Of a DNA stretch of 55,044 nt, positions 42,441-51,940 are shown piece after piece. The notes beneath the pieces were generated by a model. That model saw nothing but the letters and a program-made list of their open reading frames with translations, ran no database searches and had not been told where the DNA came from. Where the stretch lies: contig JAMPAC010000008.1 in NCBI GenBank assembly GCA_023667395.1, forward strand, positions 1 to 55,044, in the 5' to 3' direction. Made by a program: the position numbers and the translations under genes. This stretch comes from Blautia sp. Its GTDB lineage: Bacteria; Bacillota; Clostridia; Lachnospirales; Lachnospiraceae. Positions within the stretch are counted from its first letter, which is position 1; every line of letters starts with the position of its first letter.

Positions 42441-43295
42441 ATGGCAAATTTAGGGATACCGCGTAATACCATTGAAATATTGCGGAAATACAACTTTAAC
42501 ATCCAGAAGAGATTCGGGCAGAATTTCCTGATCGATACCAATGTGCTGGACAGGATCGTTGCTGCCGCCGAGATCACAAAAGAGGACTGTGTGCTGGAGA
42601 TCGGGCCGGGCATCGGCGCCATGACACAGTACCTGGCGGAAAGAGCGGGGAAAGTGACGGCGGTGGAGATCGATAAGAACCTGATCCCCATTCTGGCGGA
42701 AACGCTGTCCGGCTATGACAATGTGACCGTCATCAACGGGGATATCCTGAAGCTGGACATTGGAAAGCTTGTGGAAGAGAAGAATGGCGGAGCGCCCGTC
42801 AAGGTGGTGGCCAATCTGCCCTATTACATAACCACGCCCATTATCATGGGACTGTTGGAAAGCCATGCGCCCATAAAGAGCATTACCGTCATGGTGCAGA
42901 GAGAGGTGGCTGACAGGATGCAGGTGGGACCGGGCACCAAGGATTACGGCGCGCTGTCCCTGGCGGTGCAGTATTATGCGAAGCCGGAGATCGTGGCAAA
43001 TGTGCCCCCCAACTGCTTCATCCCCCGGCCCAATGTGGGCAGCGCGGTGATACGCCTCACCAGGCATGGGACGCCGCCGGTCCAGGTAAAGGATGAGAAG
43101 AAAATGTTCTCCCTGATCCGGGCTTCCTTTAACCAGAGGAGAAAGACCCTGGTGAATGGGTTATGCAACGCGGCGGAACTGCGCTTGTCGAAAGAACAGG
43201 TAACAGGCGCGCTGGAGGAGATGGGACTGCCCCCCGCCATACGTGGGGAGGCGTTGACCCTGGGACAGTTCGCAAAGCTGAGCGATCTGCTGTGA
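42441..43295 (+). CDS. rsmA: 16S rRNA (adenine1518/1519-N6)-dimethyltransferase
   Basis: A 284-residue KsgA/RsmA methyltransferase that dimethylates two adjacent adenosines near the 3' end of 16S rRNA, a late step in 30S assembly. It uses S-adenosylmethionine: FGQNFLID at the N-terminus, motif I VLEIGPGIGAMTQYL, motif II acidic EID, and motif IV NLPYYITTPI with the catalytic NLPY. The C-terminal domain has FNQRRKTLVNGL, typical of RsmA. Full length. A clear terminator follows. Confidence 0.97.
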   Translation: MANLGIPRNTIEILRKYNFNIQKRFGQNFLIDTNVLDRIVAAAEITKEDCVLEIGPGIGAMTQYLAERAGKVTAVEIDKNLIPILAETLSGYDNVTVINGDILKLDIGKLVEEKNGGAPVKVVANLPYYITTPIIMGLLESHAPIKSITVMVQREVADRMQVGPGTKDYGALSLAVQYYAKPEIVANVPPNCFIPRPNVGSAVIRLTRHGTPPVQVKDEKKMFSLIRASFNQRRKTLVNGLCNAAELRLSKEQVTGALEEMGLPPAIRGEALTLGQFAKLSDLL

Positions 43296-43336
43296 GGCGC
43301 TTTGGGAGGGACAGAATTTCGATATTTTGTAAAGGG

Positions 43337-43370
43337 ATACAAGGTATAACTACTATATCTTGTATTTTTT
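43337..43370 (+). terminator. Terminator after rsmA
   Basis: ATACAAGGTATA (43337-43348) pairs with TATATCTTGTAT (43354-43365) around a five-base loop, one G-T pair, then a T run to 43370. Confidence 0.75.
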
Positions 43371-43392
43371 ATGAAAAATTAAACAATATTTT

Positions 43393-43422
43393 TTGACATA
43401 TGTGTGCAGACTATGGTAAACT
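43393..43422 (+). promoter_or_regulatory. Promoter of the long TPR/acidic protein gene
   Basis: TTGACA (43393-43398), 18 bases, TAAACT (43417-43422), about 60 bases before the TTG start. Confidence 0.55.
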
Positions 43423-43480
43423 ATATAGAATCGAAATAGTGGGATTTTATTGCCTTACAGAGGATAGGGAGCGAGATACC

Positions 43481-46400
43481 TTGGATAAGTATGAATACAA
43501 AGTAAGATCGGACGAGATAAAGGATCTGATCGCACAGGGCGAGTATATACAGGCTGCGGAGATCGCGGATACCATCGACTGGCGCAGGGTAAAGAGTGTC
43601 ATGATGCTCTGTACCATCAGCGATCTGTATAAGATCAACAGGCGGTACGAGGATGCCAGGAATATGCTGCTCCTGGCATACGAGAGGAGACCCGGCGGGA
43701 GGACAATCTGTTATTCCCTCTGTGAACTTTCCATCAAGATGGAAGACTTTGTTCCGGCAGTGAATTATTATAAAGAATTTGTGCAGGTGGCGCCCAGGGA
43801 TCCGGGACGCTATATCCTGCAGTACAAACTTTATGAAGCGCAGGATGTCAGCCTGGAAGAGCGGATCGGGGTTCTGGAAGAACTGAAAAAGAGGGACTAC
43901 CGCGAGAAGTGGGCGTATGAACTGGCGTATCTCTATCACAGGGTGGGACTTGGTACCCGCTGCGTGGAGGAGTGCGACGAACTGATCGTCTGGTTTGGCG
44001 AGGGAAAGTATGTCATAAAGGCAATGGAACTGAAAATGCTGCATCAGCCGCTGACGCTTGCCCAGCAGGAGACGTATGCCCATCGCTTTGACCCGGCGCC
44101 TCAGGAGCAGCCTTACTATGGAACCGGACAGGAATCGGCGCCCCAGGAGCAGCTTTATTATGAGAATCAGCCGGAACCCGTGCCCCAGGAGCAGTTTTAT
44201 TATGAGAATCAGCCGGAACCTGTGCCCCAGGAACCGCTTTATTATGAGGCCGGATCGGAACCTGTGCCCCAGGAGCAGTTTTATTATGGGAATCAGCCGG
44301 AACCCGTGTCCCAGGAACAGTTTTACTATGAAGCCGGACAGGAACCGGTGTCCCAGGAGCAGTCTTATTACGGGAATCAGCCGGAATCGGCGTCCCGGGA
44401 GCAGGCTTATTATGCACCGATGCCGGAGCAGCCGCCTGGGTACGATATGGGTGGGAAGACCCGGATCTATGAATCCGTTTCCGGAACCCTGCCTGCGGAA
44501 AACGCAGAGACTGTGCCGCAGCAGCCGGAAGAAATGGATATCCAGGTAAAGCCCATGGATATGGGGCAGTATAATACGATCAACCTGCAGGCGGAGATTG
44601 CGGCAGGATTGCGGGAAGTGTTAGAGGACGACCAGAAAGCTTCCAGGGAGAGCGAGATCACCAAGTCTATCATGGCGCCGCTGTTGGAAGCGGAGACGGA
44701 ATCCCTGGATCTGCCTGAGATAGATGAGGTGGACGCGGACGATCTGGGGCCGGAAACGGAAGTGATGGAAGACTCGGAGGTCTTTTTCGGCGAAACGGGA
44801 GAGATTGGGGACATACAGGGCGGAAGGCAGGCCTCTGACGGAAAAGAAACCGTAAAAGAGATTGTGCCTGAGATCGGCGCCGGAAGAAGAACCGTGTCGG
44901 CGGAGGTCTTTGAGTATGCGCCCCCGGAGCCGTTACCGGAAAAGGAGACGGCGGAGCGCATAGCCGAAAAGCCTGCGGAGAAAACCGACAGCACAGAAGC
45001 CGCTAAGGAAAAACCTGAGCCGGTGGCGGCCATAGAACAGCCGAAAGCGGAAACTGCGGCGGAGAAACAGAGGGCAAATGACACCACGGCGGAGGCTGTG
45101 ATGGCGCAGCTTAGGCGGGAGTCCAGGGCGGAAGAGCAGGTGCTGACCGCCCAGCCTCCCAAGGAGATCGCCGGTGTCCTTTCGCAGGAATCTGACGGGC
45201 AGATTCGTCTGGTCATACCGGAAAGCGAACAGATCGAGAAACAGATCACGGGGCAGATGAACCTGGAGGATGTCCTCCAGGAATGGGAGCGCATGAAGCA
45301 GGAGAATGCGGAGAAACGCAAGGAGGAAGTGCGCCAGCATGTGCTCCGGCATACGGGGGAAATGTTCACCGCTTTCGAGGCGTCTGTCAGGGACGGCCTG
45401 CTGGAGCAGTTGGAGAGCGGTAATGCGGACGCGCAGGAAACCGTGGAGGACACACCGACGGACGATGATCTGTTCGACAATGGAACGGCGGATGAAAGTT
45501 TTGGCGGAGAGTCTGAGCAGGAGTTTCCTGCGGAAGAGAATCTGATAGATGGGCAGGATGAAACTGAGGATTGGGACAGCCAGTCCCAGGAGGATCCGGA
45601 AGAAGAGTTGGAGACGATCCTGAAAGAGGCCGAGCAGGAAGTGATCTTCGGGGATTCGGATGAAGTGGAAGAGATGGAGGAGATCGAAGAACTGCTGGAG
45701 TCTGATGATGCAGAGGAGATTGGGCAGGATCCTGACGAAGAGGACGATACAGGAGTGCCGGAGTGGCTTGGCGGAGGAGAACCCGAAGAAGTAGAGGCGG
45801 AGGATCTGGAGGAGGAGACATCCGCAGCAGAGCCGGAAGAAGCGGAGAAACAGGGAGAGATTGCCGGGCAGGAGTCCCAGTCTGCGGCGGATGATTCCAA
45901 ACCGGCGGAGGAGTCTGAACCCGGGGAGACAGCAAAGGAACCCGAAGCGGCAGGGGAAGAACCAGAGCCGGAAAAAGATGGGAAGAAAGAACCCGCGAAA
46001 CCGGCAAAATCCGCAAAGAAGAAATCGGAAGAGGATTCGTCTTCCGTGGAACGTGAGAAAGGCAAAGTGCGCAGCCTGACCAAGGAGGAAAAAGACCTGT
46101 ATGGTCCTTATATCCAGAGCCGCGCCTCAAGGGAACAGCTGGTTCATGCCATCGACAATATCAGTATGGCGGCATATACCGGAAATATTATTATTACCGG
46201 CGAGGAGGGCATGGACACGGTATCCCTTGCCAAGAACATGATCCGTGAGGTGCAGGTGACGGACAGCAATTTTGCGGGGAAAGTGGCCAAGATATCCGGT
46301 CAGGCATTGAATAAAAAAGACGTGGAATCGACGGTCAATCAGCTGAAAAACGGCGCGTTGATCATCCAGAAAGCGTCCGGTATGGACGAGGATACGGCGA

Positions 46401-46813
46401 AGCGCCTTCACAAGGCTCTGCAGCAGGAATCATTCGGAATCATCATCATCCTGGAAGATGTGAAAAAAGCCATGAACAAATTCCTGGAGAAGCATTCCGA
46501 ACTTGCAGCCTGCTTTACCGCAAGGATGGATGTGGAATCGCTGAGCAACGGCACGCTGGTGGCATTCGGCAGGAAATATGCCAGGGAACGGGAATACTCC
46601 ATTGACGATATGGGCATCCTGGCGCTTCACACCAGGATCGACGAGATGCAGACCAGCGACCATGTGGTGACGGTCATGGAGGTGAAGGAACTGGTGGACA
46701 GCGCCATCAAACACGCCAACAAAAAGAACCTGAAGCATTTCTTTGACATACTGCTGGCGAGGAGATATGACGAGGAAGATATGATCATACTTGGTGAGAG
46801 GGATTTTGCGTAA
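43481..46813 (+). CDS. Long TPR/acidic protein with C-terminal AAA-like domain
   Basis: A 1110-residue soluble protein of a type common in Lachnospiraceae. The TTG start at 43481 (LDKYEYKVRSDEIKDL) has AGGGAG nine bases upstream and matches the usual N-terminus; the frame open from 43400 crosses the promoter. Residues about 1-200 are TPR-like helices (LAYERRPGGRTICYSLCELSIK). Then come eight 14-residue repeats, a long acidic Glu-rich and Lys/Ala/Glu region (about 330-850), and a final domain of about 250 residues that resembles an AAA module (NIIITGEEGMDTVSLAKNM; GALIIQKASGMDEDTAKRL; FGIIIILEDVKK). The expected P-loop GxxxxGK[ST] is absent, so it may not hydrolyse ATP. Function unknown; glgB follows. 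Confidence 0.8.
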   Translation: MDKYEYKVRSDEIKDLIAQGEYIQAAEIADTIDWRRVKSVMMLCTISDLYKINRRYEDARNMLLLAYERRPGGRTICYSLCELSIKMEDFVPAVNYYKEFVQVAPRDPGRYILQYKLYEAQDVSLEERIGVLEELKKRDYREKWAYELAYLYHRVGLGTRCVEECDELIVWFGEGKYVIKAMELKMLHQPLTLAQQETYAHRFDPAPQEQPYYGTGQESAPQEQLYYENQPEPVPQEQFYYENQPEPVPQEPLYYEAGSEPVPQEQFYYGNQPEPVSQEQFYYEAGQEPVSQEQSYYGNQPESASREQAYYAPMPEQPPGYDMGGKTRIYESVSGTLPAENAETVPQQPEEMDIQVKPMDMGQYNTINLQAEIAAGLREVLEDDQKASRESEITKSIMAPLLEAETESLDLPEIDEVDADDLGPETEVMEDSEVFFGETGEIGDIQGGRQASDGKETVKEIVPEIGAGRRTVSAEVFEYAPPEPLPEKETAERIAEKPAEKTDSTEAAKEKPEPVAAIEQPKAETAAEKQRANDTTAEAVMAQLRRESRAEEQVLTAQPPKEIAGVLSQESDGQIRLVIPESEQIEKQITGQMNLEDVLQEWERMKQENAEKRKEEVRQHVLRHTGEMFTAFEASVRDGLLEQLESGNADAQETVEDTPTDDDLFDNGTADESFGGESEQEFPAEENLIDGQDETEDWDSQSQEDPEEELETILKEAEQEVIFGDSDEVEEMEEIEELLESDDAEEIGQDPDEEDDTGVPEWLGGGEPEEVEAEDLEEETSAAEPEEAEKQGEIAGQESQSAADDSKPAEESEPGETAKEPEAAGEEPEPEKDGKKEPAKPAKSAKKKSEEDSSSVEREKGKVRSLTKEEKDLYGPYIQSRASREQLVHAIDNISMAAYTGNIIITGEEGMDTVSLAKNMIREVQVTDSNFAGKVAKISGQALNKKDVESTVNQLKNGALIIQKASGMDEDTAKRLHKALQQESFGIIIILEDVKKAMNKFLEKHSELAACFTARMDVESLSNGTLVAFGRKYAREREYSIDDMGILALHTRIDEMQTSDHVVTVMEVKELVDSAIKHANKKNLKHFFDILLARRYDEEDMIILGERDFA
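44093..44428 (+). repeat. Tandem 42-base coding repeats
   Basis: Eight in-frame copies of a 42-base unit encode 14 residues with consensus PVPQEQFYYENQPE. The copies diverge at some positions (EAGQE, GTGQE, SASREQA). They lie inside the reading frame at 43481 and are not a CRISPR array: there are no spacers. Confidence 0.9.
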
Positions 46814-46830
46814 AATAAAAACTTGTGTAA

Positions 46831-46860
46831 AGACGGAATAAATTGCCGCAGGTGGCAATT
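46831..46860 (+). repeat. Diverged leader hairpin before glgB
   Basis: AGACGGAATAAATTGCC, six bases and GGCAATTGAAAT share the layout of the repeat at 504-553 (CGGAACAAATTGC, loop, GCAATTGAAT), with stem AATTGCC (46841-46847) / GGCAATT (46854-46860). It ends just before the glgB ribosome binding site. Confidence 0.5.
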
Positions 46861-46880
46861 GAAATCAGGAGGGAAGGGTT

Positions 46881-48788
46881 ATGGAGAAAGAAACACAAAA
46901 AGTATTTATCTCGGAGGCGGATCAGTATCTGTTTTCACAGGGGACGCACTACGACATTTACAAGAAGCTGGGGGCGCATCTGTCCGTGGAGAAGGGGAAA
47001 GCGGGCGTCTATTTCGGCGTCTGGGCGCCTAACGCGGAGGAAGTGCATGTGGTCGGCAGCTTCAACGGATGGAACGAGACGTCCCATCCCATGGAGAAGC
47101 TGGGTCCCGTGGGAATCTGGGGGCTGTTCATTCCCAATGTGGGCGAGGGCACGATGTATAAGTTTCTGATCACGGCAAAAGACGGCAGGAAGCTGTACAA
47201 GGCGGATCCTTTCGCCAATTATGCGGAACTCCGTCCGGGAACCGCTTCCATTGTCACGGATCTGAGCGGATTTGACTGGCAGGATGCCAAATGGATGGCG
47301 GCGCGGGACAAGAAGAACTGGAACAGGGAGCCCATGGCCATCTATGAGTGCCATGTGGGATCCTTTATGAAGCATCCCGACGGCACGGAGGAAGGGTTTT
47401 ACAATTACCGTGAGTTTGCCGACCGCATTGTGGAATACTTAAAAGAGATGAAGTTTACCCATGTGGAACTGATGGGGATTGCAGAGCATCCCTTTGACGG
47501 CTCCTGGGGCTATCAGGTGACGGGGTATTACGCGCCCACGTCCCGCTATGGAACGCCCAAGGATTTCATGTACCTGGTGAATAAGCTGCACAAGGCGGGG
47601 ATCGGCGTGATCCTGGACTGGGTACCCGCCCATTTTGCCACGGACGCCCACGGACTTGGGGAGTTTGACGGGCAGTGTATCTTTGAGCATCCCGATCCCC
47701 GTCTGGGAGAGCATCCTGACTGGGGCACGAAGATATTTAATTACGGCAAATATGAGGTGAAGAATTTCCTTATCGCCAACGTGCTGTTCTGGCTGAGAGA
47801 GTTCCATGTGGACGGCATCCGCGTGGACGCAGTGGCTTCCATGCTGTATCTGGACTACGGCAAACAGGATGGACAGTGGGTACCGAATAAATACGGCGGG
47901 AACGAGAACCTGGAGGCGATCGAATTTTTCAAGCATATGAATTCCGTGGTAAGGGGCACCTATCCCGGCTTCCTGACCGTGGCGGAGGAGTCCACCGCAT
48001 GGCCCAACGTGACCGGCAATATCGGCGGCGAGAGCCTGGGCTTTGCCTTTAAGTGGAACATGGGCTGGATGCACGACTTCTGCGAGTACATGAAGCTGGA
48101 TCCCCTGTACAGGAAAGGGAATCATTATGCCATGACTTTCGCCATGACATATAATGAGAGCGAGAAATATATCCTGCCCCTGTCCCACGACGAGGTGGTG
48201 CACCTGAAATGTTCCATGGTGAACAAGATGCCCGGTTATACGGTGGATAAATATGCCAACCTGAGGGTGGGGTATACATATTACTTCGGCCATTGCGGCA
48301 AGAAGCTGCTGTTCATGGGACAGGAGTTCGGGCAGGAGCGGGAGTGGAGCGAGGCCAGGGAACTGGACTGGTATCTGCTGGAGGAGAAGAACAACCAGGG
48401 CATGCAGGCTTATATGAAAGAACTGCTGAAGCTGTACAACAAATATCCCGCGTTTTATGAATTTGATGACAGCTGGGCGGGTTTTGAGTGGATGAACGCG
48501 GACGACGCGGAAAACAGCGTGTACTCTTTTGTGAGGAAGTCCTCCACCGGCAGGAACAGCCTGCTGTTCGTACTGAACATGACGCCTGTGAAGCGCGAGG
48601 GGTATACCGTGGGCGTGCCCAAGAAGAAAAAATACAAACTGCTCCTGAACAGCGACGAGGAGAGGTTCGGCGGCTGGGGCAACGAGATTCCCGCAGAGAT
48701 CGCGGCGGTGAAAGAACCCTGCCATTATCATGATTATTCCATCTCCTTTGACCTGCCTCCTTATGGCGCGGCGGTGTTCGTGTTCTAA
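46881..48788 (+). CDS. glgB: 1,4-alpha-glucan branching enzyme
   Basis: A 635-residue GH13 enzyme that makes alpha-1,6 branches in glycogen. The N-terminal CBM48-like module includes FGVWAPNAEEVHVVGSFNGW. The barrel carries the nucleophile D316 in DGIRVDAV, acid/base E369 in TVAEEST and D437 in LSHDEV. The LDWVPAHF block is typical. The C-terminal beta domain ends near the stop. AGGAGGGAAGG precedes the ATG. No other glycogen genes lie nearby. A terminator-like hairpin follows. Confidence 0.95.
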   Translation: MEKETQKVFISEADQYLFSQGTHYDIYKKLGAHLSVEKGKAGVYFGVWAPNAEEVHVVGSFNGWNETSHPMEKLGPVGIWGLFIPNVGEGTMYKFLITAKDGRKLYKADPFANYAELRPGTASIVTDLSGFDWQDAKWMAARDKKNWNREPMAIYECHVGSFMKHPDGTEEGFYNYREFADRIVEYLKEMKFTHVELMGIAEHPFDGSWGYQVTGYYAPTSRYGTPKDFMYLVNKLHKAGIGVILDWVPAHFATDAHGLGEFDGQCIFEHPDPRLGEHPDWGTKIFNYGKYEVKNFLIANVLFWLREFHVDGIRVDAVASMLYLDYGKQDGQWVPNKYGGNENLEAIEFFKHMNSVVRGTYPGFLTVAEESTAWPNVTGNIGGESLGFAFKWNMGWMHDFCEYMKLDPLYRKGNHYAMTFAMTYNESEKYILPLSHDEVVHLKCSMVNKMPGYTVDKYANLRVGYTYYFGHCGKKLLFMGQEFGQEREWSEARELDWYLLEEKNNQGMQAYMKELLKLYNKYPAFYEFDDSWAGFEWMNADDAENSVYSFVRKSSTGRNSLLFVLNMTPVKREGYTVGVPKKKKYKLLLNSDEERFGGWGNEIPAEIAAVKEPCHYHDYSISFDLPPYGAAVFVF

Positions 48789-48808
48789 AACTGCATTGAG
48801 ATAAAAAG

Positions 48809-48845
48809 AATTCCCCGCTGGTTTGCGCCGACGGGGAATTTTATG
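48809..48845 (+). terminator. Terminator after glgB
   Basis: AATTCCCCG (48809-48817) and CGGGGAATT (48832-48840) form a nine-pair stem followed by TTTAT-type bases. AT-rich flanks on both sides allow use in either direction. Confidence 0.7.
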
Positions 48846-48957
48846 GCGAGGGGGATCCCGGGAGTTGCATTAGATACATATTGGATACATATTTCCACTA
48901 CAATGGTTCTGATCAAAATCTGGAATGATAGATTAAAATGAGAGGAGTCGTCAGGGA

Positions 48958-50469
48958 ATGAAAAGGAAAAGAATATGCAGTCTGATAATATGTATGTCCC
49001 TCTTTCTGACAGGCTGCGGGGCGGATACCGATGAGGAGAGCAGTACGGTGGATCCTGTCAGCCGTTATATGGACAGCAGGCAGGCGGAGGACAGCGCGTC
49101 CGGGGGTTCTGGCGGCAGTCCCGACAGCAGTGTGACGGATGCTGATGGGACGTCACAGCCCAATATCATGGAGAATCCAGCCTACAACGCCCTGGGGCGT
49201 CAGGTGGTGACGGCAGTGGTCACGGCGCCGTTCCGGGAGACCATGGATCGGATTATTGCCTTCAATGAGGACAGCCCGGATTATTTCATCGAGATGAAGA
49301 GTTACGGGGGCGGCGCGAACGCATTTGAAAATCTGGAGACACAGCTTCCCCTTGAGGTTTTGTCAGGGAAAGGACCTGACATGGTGGTATGGGATAACAG
49401 TCTGAACTATTCCCCGGCGCTGGTGTCGGGAAGGCTGATGGAAGACCTGTATGGTCTTATGGATGCAGACCCGGATTTCCACAGGGAGGACTATTATGGG
49501 AACATCCTGCAGGCATTTGAAGAGGATGGGGGGTTGTACCTGTGCCCTGCTTCTTTCAGTGTGGAAACAGGGTGCATCAAGGCGGATGAAATGGAAGCGG
49601 GCAGGGGCGCCACGGAGAGTTGGACCCTCAGCGAGATGATAGAGACCTATGAGAACAGCGCCCGGGCAGACAGGTTTTCCCTTAATTTTTCCGAGACACT
49701 GCAGCTCAAGATCTTCTGCATGGACTGCATGGAGAATTTTATAGACTGGGGAAGCGGGGAATGCCGTTTTGACACGCCGGAGTTTGTGGAACTGCTGGAA
49801 TGGTGCGATACCTTCCCTGAACAGCTGACGGAACCGGAAGGTTATAATTCCCTGGAGGAGCAGCAAAGCGGCAGGGTGTTCTGGCAGCCTGTGCGGCTCA
49901 TGGCTCCCTGGGACGTAGCATTTCGGGAGACGATGAACAGCGGGACGGACATACTCTGGCCGGGACATCCGGTGTCGGACGGGGAGCAGGAACTGGGAGG
50001 CGGGATAGCGGAGCCTTACGGGGAATGCTATTCCATATGCCGGAACAGCGGTAATAAGGAAGCTGCCTGGGAGGTCATCAAAAGCTTCCTTATGGCGGAT
50101 GCGCAGAGGGAGGTACGGGGCATCCCGCTCCTGCGCTCCGTGTCCGAGGAGAGGATCCAGGACGCCCTGACCGTGGAGTATGAGACGGTGGACGGCGTAA
50201 GGCAGGAAAAGGTCAAATATGATACGATGGCCGTTACTACGGGGGAAAGCGCGGAGACATTTGAATTCTCCTGCATCACGGAGCAGGACGCGGAAACCTA
50301 TCGCAGCATCATTGAGAACACCCACCGCAGCTACGGCAGCGATCCCGGCATACTGGACATCATCATGGAGGAGGCGGGAGCCTTTTTCGGAGGCGATAAG
50401 GACGCCGCCACCGTGGCGGATATCATCCAGAATCGGGTCAGCATCTATGTGGGGGAGCGGATGAAGTGA
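48958..50469 (+). CDS. Extracellular solute-binding lipoprotein
   Basis: A 503-residue lipoprotein: signal MKRKRICSLIICMSLFLTGC with lipobox LTGC, a Ser/Gly/Asp-rich linker (about 25-70), then a sugar-type solute-binding domain (VVTAPFRETMDRIIAFNEDS; LPLEVLSGKGPDMVVWDN; ending near FFGGDKDAATVADIIQNRVSIYVGERM). It would capture a ligand for an ABC importer, but no intact permease or ATPase is adjacent; the only ABC gene downstream is a decayed one. Related to the broken gene at 18374-20679 and the truncated one at 26459-27040. No convincing promoter was found; the start is taken from the ATG at 48958 at the head of the signal peptide. Confidence 0.88.
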   Translation: MKRKRICSLIICMSLFLTGCGADTDEESSTVDPVSRYMDSRQAEDSASGGSGGSPDSSVTDADGTSQPNIMENPAYNALGRQVVTAVVTAPFRETMDRIIAFNEDSPDYFIEMKSYGGGANAFENLETQLPLEVLSGKGPDMVVWDNSLNYSPALVSGRLMEDLYGLMDADPDFHREDYYGNILQAFEEDGGLYLCPASFSVETGCIKADEMEAGRGATESWTLSEMIETYENSARADRFSLNFSETLQLKIFCMDCMENFIDWGSGECRFDTPEFVELLEWCDTFPEQLTEPEGYNSLEEQQSGRVFWQPVRLMAPWDVAFRETMNSGTDILWPGHPVSDGEQELGGGIAEPYGECYSICRNSGNKEAAWEVIKSFLMADAQREVRGIPLLRSVSEERIQDALTVEYETVDGVRQEKVKYDTMAVTTGESAETFEFSCITEQDAETYRSIIENTHRSYGSDPGILDIIMEEAGAFFGGDKDAATVADIIQNRVSIYVGERMK

Positions 50470-50533
50470 GGGTTGTACAGGGGAACACTGCATAAATATT
50501 GGGGAACGTAGAAAGGGGACTGCAGCAATGCCA

Positions 50534-51157
50534 TACATATACAAAAACTGAAAAACCACCGCCTGCTCCTCCTGTTGGTCGCATTCAGTACGATCGGATA
50601 CAGTATTTTCGGAGTGGGGATGGCGCATTATTCGAAATACGTGGTAGATGGAATCGGGGGCGGATACCTGATGGTTTCTGGTGCGTGACGACAGGGCAAT
50701 GGGACTTGTCGCCCGGATACAGGGCTTCTCTATATCATCGTGTTTGACTCAATCGCATTCTAACAACGCCCTTTGCCACATACAGACGTGTGCTGACGCC
50801 GTTTAAGGGGACGAAAGCCTCCATGGATAGATTAGGCGGGGATATCCCGTGACAGGGAATCAGAGGAGCCAGTCGGCGGGAACGGCAGCGGAAAGTCCGT
50901 CATTGGAAAACTGCTTATGAACCTATACGAACCTATACGAACCGATAAGCGGAACCGTTCAGTATAAAAGGAATCCCCAAAAGGGCAATAAGATAGTTTA
51001 TATAGGGGACAAGCCTGCGGTTTTATTTGATGATATCGTTCAGAACATTATGGTGGATAAGTCCTTGGATCATGACAAATTGGGCAGAACCCTGCATCAG
51101 ACAGAACTGAGAACGGAGGAGGGGGCTTATATCAAGGGGAAAAAGCAGGGGAATTGA
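50534..51157 (+). pseudogene. Decayed ABC transporter (fused permease-ATPase type)
   Basis: Pieces of one gene in changing frames. From 50534 a frame reads KNHRLLLLLVAFSTIGYSIF and GVGMAHYSKYVVDGI, an exporter first membrane segment, and soon stops. A large part of the membrane domain is missing. From about 50878 a frame reads GNGSGKSVIGKLLMNLYEP (Walker A). The 10-base tandem duplication ACCTATACGA at 50921-50940 then shifts the frame; past it the next frame continues SGTVQYKRNP and IVYIGDKPAVLFDDIVQNIM to TGA 51155-51157. The signature and Walker B are absent. Non-functional. Confidence 0.75.
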
Positions 51158-51285
51158 AAAATGCAAGAAATTTCATAAAAGAATTTGTTTGTTTCACATA
51201 TATTATTGCCAGAAGACAACCAAAGTTATGTGCCAAAGATTAGGGAAAATAGCGTGCCTTAATATTTAATTTCAAAGGAGGGTTT

Positions 51286-51313
51286 AACTCCCCGCAGCAA
51301 GCTGCGGGGAGTT
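51286..51313. repeat. GC-rich hairpin
   Basis: AACTCCCCGCA (51286-51296) and TGCGGGGAGTT (51303-51313) form an 11-pair stem with loop GCAAGC. The style resembles the hairpin at 19500-19531 (GCCCCGCTG-CAAG-CAGCGGGGC), so it may be related repeat material, but it could also serve as a terminator for the decayed transporter transcript. The 270 bases around it hold no gene. Confidence 0.55.
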
Positions 51314-51424
51314 TCATTGGGAAAAGTGTTTAAATAAAATTTTAGTGAGAATGTACTTGAGACTGTTGTGATAATATGATATGATGGCAAAATCACATAC
51401 GATAACTAAAGATGGAGGAATCCT

Positions 51425-51940
51425 ATGAAGCAACCAAAGAGCAATATCGGAAACAGTCAAAGGGAAGAATTTTATACACCAGAATTAAAAATTCTGAAAA
51501 ATGTATTTATATTTAATGAGACAATTATTCCACTGTATAACATATCTCAAATAAATATTGTAAAGGGTTCCAAAAAGCCATATTCATTAATACACTTTAT
51601 ATTGGTATTGGCAGGTATTGGCTGTTTGCTTTCTAGGGATATTTTGTTGGGTATTATAGGTTTGGTCTTAATATGTTTGGGAGTCTGGTTTATATATGAA
51701 GTATATGAGGAAAATCATGCAAAAGATGAATTTTTGGTTTTGGGCTTGAATTCAGGGAAAGATGTTTGTTTATATAGTAATAATCATGCATTTACAGTTG
51801 AAATATTGAATGTGATAATTAATTGCATTAATTCAGGTAAGGAATACATAATTAATATGGAAAATTGTAAAATTGAAAAATGCCAGTTTGGGGAAAGAAA
51901 TACTTTATATGATAAGGGGGATAAAACAGTATGCAAATAA
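51425..51940 (+). CDS. Unidentified small membrane protein of the AT-rich segment
   Basis: A 171-residue protein in a distinctly AT-rich stretch. An N-terminal soluble segment precedes one or two hydrophobic segments (FILVLAGIGCLLSRDILLGIIGLVLICLGVWFIY). A cytoplasmic-type tail ends CQFGERNTLYDKGDK. The general build resembles short DUF6232-like proteins, but I do not claim it. The ATG follows GGAGG. It overlaps the next start by ten bases. The next reading frame carries the same QFGxxNTxY motif, so the two genes probably belong together. Base composition suggests transfer. Confidence 0.65.
   Translation: MKQPKSNIGNSQREEFYTPELKILKNVFIFNETIIPLYNISQINIVKGSKKPYSLIHFILVLAGIGCLLSRDILLGIIGLVLICLGVWFIYEVYEENHAKDEFLVLGLNSGKDVCLYSNNHAFTVEILNVIINCINSGKEYIINMENCKIEKCQFGERNTLYDKGDKTVCK

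Noticed and set aside
44093-44428. Tandem repeats as a possible CRISPR array
   Set aside because: The 42-base units are contiguous and in frame, with no spacers.
44467-46083. 538-codon minus-strand frame, Ser-rich
   Set aside because: It is the complement of the Glu/Ala-rich region of the long TPR protein; the composition reflects that, and there is no start signal.
47439-48731. 430-codon minus-strand frame opposite glgB
   Set aside because: glgB is certain; the opposite frame has no family signs.
49363-50628. 421-codon minus-strand frame opposite the solute-binding lipoprotein
   Set aside because: Shadow of a clear gene; no start signal or family match.
50499-50747. 82-codon frame as a real gene
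   Set aside because: A different frame over the same bases reads as an ABC exporter membrane segment; this one has no support.
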